The position numbers were made by a program, and so were the translations under genes. This document shows positions 1-9,061 of a stretch of 64,000 bases of DNA, one piece after another. The DNA is taken from NCBI GenBank assembly GCA_003209655.1, contig QCPW01000004.1:104029-168028 (forward strand), in the 5' to 3' direction. The DNA comes from Prochlorococcus sp. AG-442-M23 (lineage in GTDB: Bacteria > Cyanobacteriota > Cyanobacteriia > PCC-6307 > Cyanobiaceae). Numbering within the stretch: position 1 is the stretch's first letter; each line of letters opens with the position of its first letter. The notes under the pieces are model-generated. The model saw nothing but the letters and a program-made list of their open reading frames with translations. It was not told the DNA's origin and did no database searches.

Positions 1-135
1 CATGCCCAATGAATCAAGTATACGGACTTGCTTGCCTAGAGTTGGGCTAATTATTTCCCTAATATATAATTTTTTATTTATCTTTTCATAATTAAAAAAT
101 TTTTAGATTTTTTATTTTATTAGGTTTCTTGAAGG

Positions 136-390
136 TCAATTCTCAGCGGTTTTTAATATCCTTTCTACAGTATCTGCATTGATTATTATAATCTCTCCAT
201 TATCAATATTTGCTATTTGAAATAAGGTCCATGAATTTGGATTCCTCGCTCCTCCTATACAGTTAATCACTAGCCCAACCCAATAATCATGACGACCGTT
301 TTGAGTATTATCTGACGCCATTCCATCTCTAATTATTACATAATCACCAGGCTTGACGATAAGGAATTCATAAGCTTCTGGAAAGCCCAT
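136..390 (-). CDS. DUF3104-like small hypothetical protein
   Basis: ORF; 'VKPGDYVIIRDG...YWVGLVINCIGGAR' resembles picocyanobacterial DUF3104 proteins. Confidence 0.6.
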   Translation of the reverse strand: MGFPEAYEFLIVKPGDYVIIRDGMASDNTQNGRHDYWVGLVINCIGGARNPNSWTLFQIANIDNGEIIIINADTVERILKTAEN

Positions 391-586
391 AATATAAGAA
401 TAAGAACTTTAGTAGTACAAATATACTATATAACCTAAATTGGCGGCCTTAGTGCCAAGACAATATTAATTATGTAAAAGTATAAATTTAAAAATAAAAA
501 GCAATCTATTAAGATTTGGTGTATTTGTAGCTATGATAATTATCTTTATCTATAAATTATGATTCCATTAAAATAAGGATGATTAA

Positions 587-610
587 AAATAAATAAATAA
601 ATAAATAAAT
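587..610. repeat. (AAAT)6 tetranucleotide microsatellite
   Basis: six consecutive aaat units read directly. Confidence 0.9.
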
Positions 611-899
611 TTATCTTTTAAATAAAAATAGATTTAAGTTGATCAAGAATACCAGTATGACTAGATACTAATTTCGTAAATAGTAGGTACATTAAGCCTA
701 CCATGGCAATTCTTCCGTTAAATTTTTCCAAAAGTTTTAATTTCTTAAACAATTTTTTTTTTTTTTTTCTAACTAAAACTTAGCGGCTTATCGCAATAAT
801 ATAGTATCAATTGTTTCTAAAAGAAAAATATATTTTAATCAAAAAGATTTAAGGACTCAGCGTTGACGCAGAGTACAAATGAATAAATATTGGAGAAGC

Positions 900-1037
900 C
901 TAAAGCCAACCCTCTTTCATTTTTAAATAAAGTTTTTCTGTCTCTGCAGAATAAATATTACTCTCTTGATATGATTGCTGCTGCTGCTGCTGCTGCTGCT
1001 GAGTGGAATCGCTCTTTTTAGTTTGAACTTCGCTCAT
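900..1037 (-). CDS. 45-aa polyglutamine-containing small protein
   Basis: Manual translation MSEVQTKKSDST-Q9-SYQESNIYSAETEKLYLKMKEGWL*; contains (CAG)8CAA; absent from ORF track. Confidence 0.6.
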   Translation of the reverse strand: MSEVQTKKSDSTQQQQQQQQQSYQESNIYSAETEKLYLKMKEGWL

Positions 1038-1157
1038 TAAAACAATTAAAAATTTATGTGTTTATTCTCTCATATTTAAAGCTTTTTTTGTTTAATCCAA
1101 TTATTAAATTTTATTTAAATTTTATTTTTTCTAATCCCCCCCCTATTTCAAAAAAAA

Positions 1158-1259
1158 TTATTTAGCAACATTAGTTTTGGCGTATAAAAATTTAACCTCC
1201 CAGTAAATTATTCCTAGAAAAATTGAACTTGCAAGGAGAATCTCAGAGATGGTTAGCAT
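1158..1259 (-). CDS. 33-aa single-TM microprotein (candidate)
   Basis: Manual translation MLTISEILLASSIFLGIIYWEVKFLYAKTNVAK*. Confidence 0.35.
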   Translation of the reverse strand: MLTISEILLASSIFLGIIYWEVKFLYAKTNVAK

Positions 1260-1400
1260 AGCTTTATCATTACTAATTTAATTTTCGTATCAATTTACAC
1301 AGAATGCAATAGGTACTATTTACATTTTTAATTTTAAAAATCTTGTTCAGTTAAATAAATCTTTAAATAATATAGACTTAAAAAAACTCTAAACTCTTTT

Positions 1401-1829
1401 GTGGGAAATTCTATAAACTTATCCATCTTGATACCCTTAATGCCAATGGTTATGGCTTTATTTATATTAATTTTATTAGTAAGTTTCAATAGAACCATAA
1501 ATAGACTAACTAAACCAGTAAGCTTTCTTATAGTTTTTTCATCATTGGGATCTGCTCTGATAGGTACATATCTTTATTTAAAAAAAATTGAAGGCGAATT
1601 GTTTTTATCTAATTATCTAAGAATACTTGAAAGTAGAAATTTAGTTCTTCATTTAAATTCGCTAACTGAAAAAATTTCAATATGTTTGAACGTAATAATG
1701 GCAATAATAATTGGAGTACTCTTTTACAAATTGCCTAGACAAAAAGGTTATGTCTCATTGTTGATCATCATTAGCTTGATTTCTTCTTCAATAATATTTG
1801 CAGTAATGTTTTTAGATTTTAAATCTTAA
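1401..1829 (+). CDS. Membrane protein resembling the N-terminal part of NuoL/NdhF-type subunits
   Basis: multi-TM ORF; weak resemblance 'LIPLMPMVMALFILILL', 'LNSLTEKISICLNVIMAIIIGVLF'. Confidence 0.45.
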   Translation: MGNSINLSILIPLMPMVMALFILILLVSFNRTINRLTKPVSFLIVFSSLGSALIGTYLYLKKIEGELFLSNYLRILESRNLVLHLNSLTEKISICLNVIMAIIIGVLFYKLPRQKGYVSLLIIISLISSSIIFAVMFLDFKS

Positions 1830-1830
1830 T

Positions 1831-2340
1831 TTAGGATTGAGATATCATAGCTAAGGCTTCATTAAGTTCTTCAACATGACTAAGTTCGTCTTGTGCAATT
1901 TCCTTTATTTTTTGATCATGAGGATGCGTTTTTAAGTATTTTGTATAAGTATTAAATGCATGCTCTTCAATTTTTATATTTACATCATAAGCATTGGTTG
2001 GAGAACAAAAATAATAAATAACCATTATCCAATAATAGACAAGTACAAGGTGCCTTGCTAAAAATCTATCGATCCAAAACTTATCTCCACCTCTTCTTTC
2101 CATTTCTTTTAGATGCTCTGTTTCGTTTATTGCTTGATAAAAATGTTCTTTCATTAGAAACATTGTCGAGTCATTTTTTATTCCAAGTGATTCTTTAAAA
2201 TGAAGAACAGATAGAAAAGCAAAATAAGGTGATCTTGCTATAACTTCTAATACCCAGAATCTTTGTAAATGCCTATTTGAATAAATAAAGTCAAGAACTT
2301 TAACTGTGCTATTCAGAATAAATGAATTAATTGTTTTCAT
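1831..2340 (-). CDS. Alternative oxidase family / plastoquinol terminal oxidase (PTOX)
   Basis: AOX-like motifs LEVIARSPYFAFLSVLHFKESLG, NETEHLKEM, IEEHAFNTY, QDELSHVE. Confidence 0.85.
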   Translation of the reverse strand: MKTINSFILNSTVKVLDFIYSNRHLQRFWVLEVIARSPYFAFLSVLHFKESLGIKNDSTMFLMKEHFYQAINETEHLKEMERRGGDKFWIDRFLARHLVLVYYWIMVIYYFCSPTNAYDVNIKIEEHAFNTYTKYLKTHPHDQKIKEIAQDELSHVEELNEALAMISQS

Positions 2341-2506
2341 AAGAACCTCTTCATTATGTATTAAGTATAATTACTTAATTTGTGCAAGTTCATGCTTTTG
2401 CGTTTCAATTAATCAAAATTTAATATTTTAAAAATTTAAGCAATTCAGAATTAAGTCTTGAAAAAATTTTTTTTTAATGCATATTTTGAATAGTTAACTT
2501 TTTTAA

Positions 2507-2647
2507 ATGACTTCAACTGAAAAGATTGCTAATGCGAAAAAAAGAATTAATGAATTAGAGAGACTAATTAAATATTGGGATAATACAGAAGAAAAAAAAA
2601 TTAATAAAATAGATTTTGAATTAAATAATAATAAGGTTCCAGCATAG
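2507..2647 (+). CDS. 46-aa hypothetical protein
   Basis: Manual translation MTSTEKIANAKKRINELERLIKYWDNTEEKKINKIDFELNNNKVPA*. Confidence 0.4.
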   Translation: MTSTEKIANAKKRINELERLIKYWDNTEEKKINKIDFELNNNKVPA

Positions 2648-2798
2648 TTATTTTGAGTTTGGGATCATATTTAATTAGTTTTTTTATATTTGGTACATTA
2701 TTTAATTGTTAAATATTAATATTATGCATGTTTTGCCTACTTAGAGCATTTAAACCTATTTTCAAATTTCTAAATTACAAATAATGTAATTAGATATT

Positions 2799-2921
2799 AT
2801 GTCTCATATGAATACATTTTCTAATAAATACTTTTTCCCAATTAAATTGTTGCCCTGGATATTTTGGACAATAATCTCAGTTTTTAGTGTTTATTTATTC
2901 ACTAATGCATGGATGAATTAG
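2799..2921 (+). CDS. 40-aa single-TM microprotein
   Basis: Manual translation MSHMNTFSNKYFFPIKLLPWIFWTIISVFSVYLFTNAWMN*. Confidence 0.45.
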   Translation: MSHMNTFSNKYFFPIKLLPWIFWTIISVFSVYLFTNAWMN

Positions 2922-2936
2922 AAATTAAATGATTTA

Positions 2937-3245
2937 CTAGCTCCTTTTAATCCAATCTGGTGAACCTCCAAACCAGTCAGATATATCATCTTTTTTGGGA
3001 TCGAAATGGTTTTCTTTGTCTAAACCGTCAATTCCCATTGATTGCAATAGGCCATTAATATTACTTTCACTCTGTATTCCATGTCTTCTGATGCTATTTG
3101 CTTTTTTTAGCCAAAGAGATATTGTCGAGCTATGTTTTGCATATTTTTCAATATATATTCTTTCTTTTAGTGAAACTTCTTTATCTAAAGATATTCTTCT
3201 AATTATTTCTTGGATTTTCAATCTTTTTTGATTACTTAAAAGCAT
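2937..3245 (-). CDS. hypothetical protein
   Basis: ORF track, 102 aa. Confidence 0.6.
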   Translation of the reverse strand: MLLSNQKRLKIQEIIRRISLDKEVSLKERIYIEKYAKHSSTISLWLKKANSIRRHGIQSESNINGLLQSMGIDGLDKENHFDPKKDDISDWFGGSPDWIKRS

Positions 3246-3502
3246 AAGAAAATTAATAACTAAATTTTTTATAGAACTCTTATTACTAAATATCTTGTCA
3301 ATATTAATTTCAAGAAATTTCTCTTATTTAAAGGCTTTTTGAGGAGATTAGTTTCGAACTGCTAATATAAGTGGTTTTTTAGTCTTTATTGATACCAAGA
3401 AATATATAAATATCTTATGATTTTTTTAAGATATATAAAAAATTTTAAACTTTTATACGGGATAAGGACTTATTGAAAGAAATAATTGCAAAATAGTATT
3501 CC

Positions 3503-3520
3503 TGTACTATTATTAGTACA
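3503..3520. promoter_or_regulatory. Palindrome TGTACTA-TTAT-TAGTACA upstream of the 3536 ORF
   Basis: 7-bp perfect arms, 4-nt centre; overlaps LexA-like AGTACAGATGTATT. Confidence 0.4.
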
Positions 3521-3535
3521 GATGTATTATTAGTT

Positions 3536-3736
3536 ATGAAAATTTTTTCTTCTTCACCATACGCTACATTTAATTCCAAAGAATGGGACTCTCTATCGAG
3601 AATAAATCATAAGTTCTCTGATACTCCCATTAAAATTAGCAAAAGGTATTTCGGCACTTTAAAAAAAACTAAATCTACTAAAAAAGTACGAGAGAAGAAT
3701 GATTTACCTAAACAAATACAACTTGCTTTCACCTGA
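3536..3736 (+). CDS. hypothetical protein
   Basis: ORF track, 66 aa. Confidence 0.5.
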   Translation: MKIFSSSPYATFNSKEWDSLSRINHKFSDTPIKISKRYFGTLKKTKSTKKVREKNDLPKQIQLAFT

Positions 3737-3826
3737 TTAAAAATTGCAACTAATACTTTTTTTTCAAAAACTATTTTAAGGCAACCTATTGTTTGTTAGA
3801 TTAGGAGAAATACTAAAGGTTTTAAT

Positions 3827-4126
3827 TTGTCTGTAGATCGTGAACTTTTGAAAGAAGTTACTCAAGAACTTTGGAATACTGTTAAAAAACTAAGGCCAGA
3901 AATTGATAGGCAAACCCGCCTTCAGCTAGTTTTAAAGGCTTTATTAACTATTGGTGATCTACCAGATCAAATGCAAGCTGCAATGGTAGTAGGCGTTTGT
4001 GCCGAAATGGATAAAAGCGATATTGAAAATATTGACTCTGATTCTAAGAGTAAAGAAGAAAGTGGTTCTAGTTCAATTGATACTTCTACTGGAAGAAAAG
4101 TAGTAAGAAGGAGTTCAGCAAAATAG
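3827..4126 (+). CDS. conserved cyanobacterial hypothetical protein
   Basis: ORF track; acidic Ser-rich tail. Confidence 0.6.
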   Translation: MSVDRELLKEVTQELWNTVKKLRPEIDRQTRLQLVLKALLTIGDLPDQMQAAMVVGVCAEMDKSDIENIDSDSKSKEESGSSSIDTSTGRKVVRRSSAK

Positions 4127-4142
4127 AAACTTTTAGAGAAAG

Positions 4143-4346
4143 TTACCCTTTAACTTTTTTAGAATCGCTTTTAGCGAGCCTAAGAAATAAAAAATATGAA
4201 ATTACTAATAAAAGTGGTATAAAAATAGAATGCAAAGTCATCATTAATTCTGTTTGACTCATTCCTATAAGACTTGATTCACTTGGTAGCTGCTCTGACC
4301 AGGTACCAGCTAAATGCCATGCTTGAGGAATAGATAAGAGAAACAT
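4143..4346 (-). CDS. small membrane protein
   Basis: ORF with one TM. Confidence 0.5.
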   Translation of the reverse strand: MFLLSIPQAWHLAGTWSEQLPSESSLIGMSQTELMMTLHSIFIPLLLVISYFLFLRLAKSDSKKVKG

Positions 4347-4463
4347 ATAAATCCTATAAGTAAAAATTATATTTAGATAAAGAATATCATTTTAAAAATA
4401 AATTGCTGTTTATCTACTTATTTCTTAACTTAATTATTATTTTATTAAAAAAGTCGAATATTT

Positions 4464-5993
4464 TTAAAGATCTATCATTTTAAGTAGATTTTTATACGCC
4501 TTATTCCCAATTATTTGTTCGGCAGCATATGCTCCGCTTGCTGAAACTGCAGGTATACCTATTCCTGGGAAAGTACTTGCGCCACAAGATAGTAAATTCT
4601 TAACAGGTGTTTTACACCCAGGAAATAGACCTTGGGCTGCCGATAAGGCTGGGCCATAGCTACCGCAAGAAGTATTTGTAAATTTTTTATGAGTTAAAGG
4701 AGTGCCAAATAACTTGATTTCAATTCTGTTATCTATATCAGGAATTATTTTTCTCAAAGATTTTAGAAATATTGAACACCTTTCTTCTTTAAGATTTTTG
4801 TAAGTCGACTCATGTGGTTTTAAATTCTCCCAAATTTCCCATGGCTCATTTGCAGGAGTATATCCATGTAGGACATGTTTTCCTTTTGGTGCCATACCAC
4901 TGTCTAATACAGAAGGGATAGAGAAAACTGCTACGTTTCTTTCTGCTGTAATTCCTCTATTCCAATCATCAACGTGTATTGCATGAATAGGTAAATTTTG
5001 AAGCCCAGACGCATCAAAACCTAAATGTATATGCAGAAAAGAACCACATTTTTTAATGTTTTCAGCCTTTGGAGTCCATTTTTTTGTAATTTCTCTTGGA
5101 ATTAATTTTCTTGAAGTCCAAGCATCAGTGTTCATTACAACAAAGTCTGAAATAAATTTGGATCCATTTTCTAGTGTTACTCCAGAGGCCATATTCTGAC
5201 TGAAATTTATCGAATCTACTTTAGAAGAAAGAATTAATTCACCGCCATTTTTTTTTAAAGCATTAACTAAAGCTTTTACTATGCTTTCACTTCCTCCCTT
5301 TGGATATTCTAAGTATGATTCAGGATCAAACCATTCATCGAATAAACTTGCCATAGCAGCAGAATTTGTATCATGCATTGGCATTCCACTTATTAAAAAA
5401 CTGAGTAAATCAACCCAATTTCTTAGAAAAGGATCTTTTAGGTGATTGTCGACAATATCCCCAAAACCCCCATTGATTTTTGGCAGTAAATTTATATTTG
5501 GTATGAATTTAGATGCTAATCTAATAATTTCCAAAAAGTTCATAGTTTCAGGTGAGTTCGAGAGGAGAGGGATTTCACTAACTATTTGACTAAGAGGTTT
5601 TATTGCTGACAAAAAAGAATTCCATTCTTTAACTGATTTATCCCCTCTTAATAAACTTATTCTCTTTTTAAATGGCTCTTGTCCTACTTCTAAATTAAAT
5701 TCCCCTTCAGGAACACTTACATGCCATCCTTGGTATTTTATAAGTTCAACCTTTTCGTCGAGTAATTTTAATATTTGGCCTAAAGGATTTGTTGTAGGCC
5801 ATTTGCTAATACCACTCCATAATGAAGGACCAGATTCAAACTTGTAACCCTTAATATTAAAACTATGAGCAACGCCTCCAGGTTGACTATGAGCTTCAAG
5901 TATTAGGACTTTTTTACCAGATAATGAAAGTATTGAACCACAACACAAACCCCCTATACCGCTACCAATAATTATTACATCATATTTACTCAT
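4464..5993 (-). CDS. FAD-dependent phytoene desaturase/carotenoid isomerase (CrtI/CrtH-like) oxidoreductase
   Basis: N-terminal dinucleotide-binding motif DVIIIGSGIGGLCCGSILSLSGKKVLILEA; C-terminal GIGIPAVSASGAYAAEQI. Confidence 0.8.
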   Translation of the reverse strand: MSKYDVIIIGSGIGGLCCGSILSLSGKKVLILEAHSQPGGVAHSFNIKGYKFESGPSLWSGISKWPTTNPLGQILKLLDEKVELIKYQGWHVSVPEGEFNLEVGQEPFKKRISLLRGDKSVKEWNSFLSAIKPLSQIVSEIPLLSNSPETMNFLEIIRLASKFIPNINLLPKINGGFGDIVDNHLKDPFLRNWVDLLSFLISGMPMHDTNSAAMASLFDEWFDPESYLEYPKGGSESIVKALVNALKKNGGELILSSKVDSINFSQNMASGVTLENGSKFISDFVVMNTDAWTSRKLIPREITKKWTPKAENIKKCGSFLHIHLGFDASGLQNLPIHAIHVDDWNRGITAERNVAVFSIPSVLDSGMAPKGKHVLHGYTPANEPWEIWENLKPHESTYKNLKEERCSIFLKSLRKIIPDIDNRIEIKLFGTPLTHKKFTNTSCGSYGPALSAAQGLFPGCKTPVKNLLSCGASTFPGIGIPAVSASGAYAAEQIIGNKAYKNLLKMIDL

Positions 5994-6018
5994 AAAACCT
6001 AAAGAGAAATCTTAAGGC

Positions 6019-6126
6019 TTAAACGAAATTGTTTGTGGTTGTGATACTTAGAACAACTGCAAGGAAGAAAATGTAAGGAACAGCTTTTAGTGGAACATAA
6101 CCTTGCTTTTTAGAAATAAAATCCAT
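6019..6126 (-). CDS. 35-aa single-TM microprotein
   Basis: Manual translation MDFISKKQGYVPLKAVPYIFFLAVVLSITTTNNFV*. Confidence 0.45.
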   Translation of the reverse strand: MDFISKKQGYVPLKAVPYIFFLAVVLSITTTNNFV

Positions 6127-6278
6127 CTTTTAGTTAATTTATGTAAACATATTAACTTAAATTTGTTACGAATGTGTAAATGTATTTGGTATTTTTAGAA
6201 ATGTTTTGAAACAAAGAAGAAGTTTTATTCTTTGTTTTATGGATATCTATTTATGATGAATAAGAAATTATATTTAAA

Positions 6279-6779
6279 ATGATTCTCGAGGTAAAAAAAT
6301 TACCACAATATAAAGATATAAAAAATTTAGAAACTATTTCTAAAAAAGATGGAAGTGGTATAAGAAATGAAGATTTAATAGGAACTTGGAAATTTAATTC
6401 TGTATGGAAGAAAGGCTCCGAAAAAATAGACAATATATCTAGTTCAATTCTTCAAGTATTATCAGCAAAATTAGAGATTAAGAAAAATCATTCTCAAAAT
6501 AATAACATAGAGTTTAGAATAAAAAATTCAATTAGTTTTGGGATTTTATCTATTATTTTTTGTGGTCAAGCATCAATAAAAGGTAAGAGACCACTGTTGG
6601 TTTTTTTCTTTGAGGACTTAATAATAAATTTCGGAAATTTTACCTTAGTTAATAAACCTTTAAAAAAACCAGAACAAAAGCAAATGCCTTTTTTCTCCCT
6701 AATAGCTATAAGTAAAGAAAATAATTGGATGTGTGCTAGAGGAAGAGGAGGAGGACTTGCAATATGGATTAAGTCTTAA
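6279..6779 (+). CDS. conserved hypothetical, possibly fibrillin/lipocalin-like
   Basis: ORF; 'LIGTWKFNSVWKKG' motif; family assignment weak. Confidence 0.5.
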   Translation: MILEVKKLPQYKDIKNLETISKKDGSGIRNEDLIGTWKFNSVWKKGSEKIDNISSSILQVLSAKLEIKKNHSQNNNIEFRIKNSISFGILSIIFCGQASIKGKRPLLVFFFEDLIINFGNFTLVNKPLKKPEQKQMPFFSLIAISKENNWMCARGRGGGLAIWIKS

Positions 6780-6783
6780 TCTT

Positions 6784-6999
6784 TTAGTGATATTCACCAG
6801 GATGATCATTTTTTCTGACGGTAACCCTATCCACTTTTTGGCCATTAAATCTCAAAAGATCATCACCAGAGAAAACATATCCAAGTCTTTGGGCAATAAG
6901 AGCTACATCATCGGCAGTTGCAGAAGAAGTTACCTCTTTTCTCAATTTATCTTCTGACTGCATTTGTTTTAAAAAATTTCTTATTTCGGAGAAACTCAT
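6784..6999 (-). CDS. Nif11-domain small protein
   Basis: 'EIRNFLKQMQSEDKLRKEVTSSATADDVALIAQRLGYVFSGDDL' matches the Nif11 leader pattern. Confidence 0.7.
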   Translation of the reverse strand: MSFSEIRNFLKQMQSEDKLRKEVTSSATADDVALIAQRLGYVFSGDDLLRFNGQKVDRVTVRKNDHPGEYH

Positions 7000-7093
7000 T
7001 TTAATTTTTACCCATAATTTTATATTAAAGCCTTAGAAAAAATTAAAATTTTATTAAAAGACACTAAAACTAAATAAATACTATATTTAACAC

Positions 7094-7414
7094 ATGACTT
7101 ACTTATTTTTATATCTAGTTGGGATTGTTTTGATATGGTGGACATATCGTGTTGGTTGGATTGAGGCTTTAAAAACAGTAATTAAAGTTTTAGTTCCTTC
7201 AATTTTGATAATTTTATTCAATATCAAAGCAGGAAGATTACTCTTCAAAAATCCTTTTGTTGGATTATTAAGTGCTTTACCAACTTCAATTTTTATTTAT
7301 AGAGGTTCTCTTCCATTTGTTGCATCCATTAATAACTGGATTGACACAAAAAACAGTAATCATGAAGAATCTAAGGACGTAATTGATACTGATTCAATTC
7401 CCTTAGATGATTAA
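7094..7414 (+). CDS. hypothetical membrane protein
   Basis: ORF track, TM segments. Confidence 0.6.
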   Translation: MTYLFLYLVGIVLIWWTYRVGWIEALKTVIKVLVPSILIILFNIKAGRLLFKNPFVGLLSALPTSIFIYRGSLPFVASINNWIDTKNSNHEESKDVIDTDSIPLDD

Positions 7415-7423
7415 TATCTTTAG

Positions 7424-7831
7424 CTAATCAAAACCTAGAAATAATTCTTTGTGCACTACAAGAACATCAAATAAAGATGTTCCATGGGAAGGACTTATTG
7501 GGATATTATCAACATTTAGTGCCTCTGCACATATTAGATGTCCATCCCATCTAGTATCATTTTCACTTATTTGAATTGACCAATTAATTACTTTTTTAAA
7601 ATGCTCAGGCATTTCTGATCCTATTTTTCTGCATATTTGGCAAAGATTTGTAAGAAGAGGTGGTTTTGATGGCCTTTTTAAATCTTTTACAAGACTTGGT
7701 TGGGTAAAAACACTGGTATATCTAATGTAGTCGATCAATTCATAATCTTTATCAGACAGTTCTGCTTTATTTAATGCGATTTCAAATTCTTCTAAAGGCG
7801 TAATTGGCCGCTTAATTATCTCATTTATCAT
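7424..7831 (-). CDS. conserved hypothetical protein
   Basis: ORF track; start overlaps end of tatA. Confidence 0.6.
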   Translation of the reverse strand: MINEIIKRPITPLEEFEIALNKAELSDKDYELIDYIRYTSVFTQPSLVKDLKRPSKPPLLTNLCQICRKIGSEMPEHFKKVINWSIQISENDTRWDGHLICAEALNVDNIPISPSHGTSLFDVLVVHKELFLGFD

Positions 7832-8114
7832 TATTTCTATCTGATTTTGACAAATCCTTTTCCTCCGGTTCTTTTGTTACTTGATCTGGACTGTTTGTAG
7901 AATTATTCTCAAGAGATTTTGGTAAATCTTTTTTTTCCGGCTCATTAATTACTTGCTCGATCTCATTTTGAAATTCATTCGATGCTTTTTTTAGGCTTTT
8001 TAATGTTTTACCAAGTTGTTTGCCTAGTTCTGGTAATTTTTTAGGACCAAAAATTAATAGAGCTAGAACTAAGATAACTGTTACTTCTGGTAAACCTACG
8101 CCAAAGATATTCAT
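7821..8114 (-). CDS. tatA: Sec-independent translocase TatA/E
   Basis: 'GLPEVTVILVLALLIFGPKKLPELGKQLGKTLKSLKKA'. Confidence 0.9.
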   Translation of the reverse strand: MNIFGVGLPEVTVILVLALLIFGPKKLPELGKQLGKTLKSLKKASNEFQNEIEQVINEPEKKDLPKSLENNSTNSPDQVTKEPEEKDLSKSDRNNDK

Positions 8115-8564
8115 GATAGAAGTTTATTTGATTCAATATTAAAATCTACTCTTAAATATAATCTAATGATTTGAAAAAATCTTTTATAAAAAAAGCTTTG
8201 TTACTCTTCAAAGTAGTTTATGAAAAATAGTTGTAATTATTATTCCCTTAAAAAAAACTAACCATAGGAGCTCGTAATCACTTAATTTTAATATATCTTG
8301 GTAAGACTTAATAAGTTTCTTGTGTTTTTTTATAATTGTTTTGATTAGCCTCAAAATCTTTTTAAAAGTTAGAACCTATTTTATATCAAAACTTTATAAG
8401 ATTAAATTGACAAAATAATAAATTTTGTTTATCAGTAAGTGAAAATTTTTAAATAAGTAATCATTTTTTGCTTTTAATAATTATTTTCTTTCCTATTCTT
8501 ACAAAATTAGCTTCCCTTAAATTAATCCAAATTACAAAACTGTAATTAATTTTTTAAAAATATA

Positions 8565-8804
8565 ATGAAAATTTTATTAACTGCTTTTTTCTTGTTTGCC
8601 TTTTTACCTCCATCAAAGGCTGTTACCACAAAAATGTTTAGAGTATTGGATACATGTGCTAGATATAAGCTTAAAGAGATAGATGCAAAAAAAGCTATAG
8701 AAAAATTAAAATTAGAATCTAATAATTCTTCCGAAATTGGCTTAAAAAATATAGTTAGTAATTACTGTTCTGTATTTACCCCAAATGAAAAAATCCAATT
8801 TTAA
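8565..8804 (+). CDS. small secreted hypothetical protein
   Basis: N-terminal signal peptide MKILLTAFFLFAFLPPSKA. Confidence 0.55.
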   Translation: MKILLTAFFLFAFLPPSKAVTTKMFRVLDTCARYKLKEIDAKKAIEKLKLESNNSSEIGLKNIVSNYCSVFTPNEKIQF

Positions 8805-9061
8805 ATATCACTTTTAAAAACCATTTTATTTTAGTTTAATTTAAATTTGTTTGTTTACTTCTTATTTCATTAACTCTCATGGAATTCGCAATTTTTAAGT
8901 TAAAAATCTCCCCCAGAAAGAGAATAAGAAACAACAAAGTATATATGGCAAATTCCAAAGCATCACATTAGTTAATCTTAAGAATCTTTAGATATCTTTT
9001 AAGACATTGGTTGAAAAAATTTTCAACAACTTTGTTCTTTTTGGCCACAGAAAAATATTAA

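Noticed and set aside
6733-6957. Track ORF overlapping the 6279 gene end and opposing the Nif11 gene
   Set aside because: Translation is the complement of better-supported coding sequence.
6784-6999. Prochlorosin precursor
   Set aside because: No Cys-containing core or double-Gly site and no LanM-like gene in the window.
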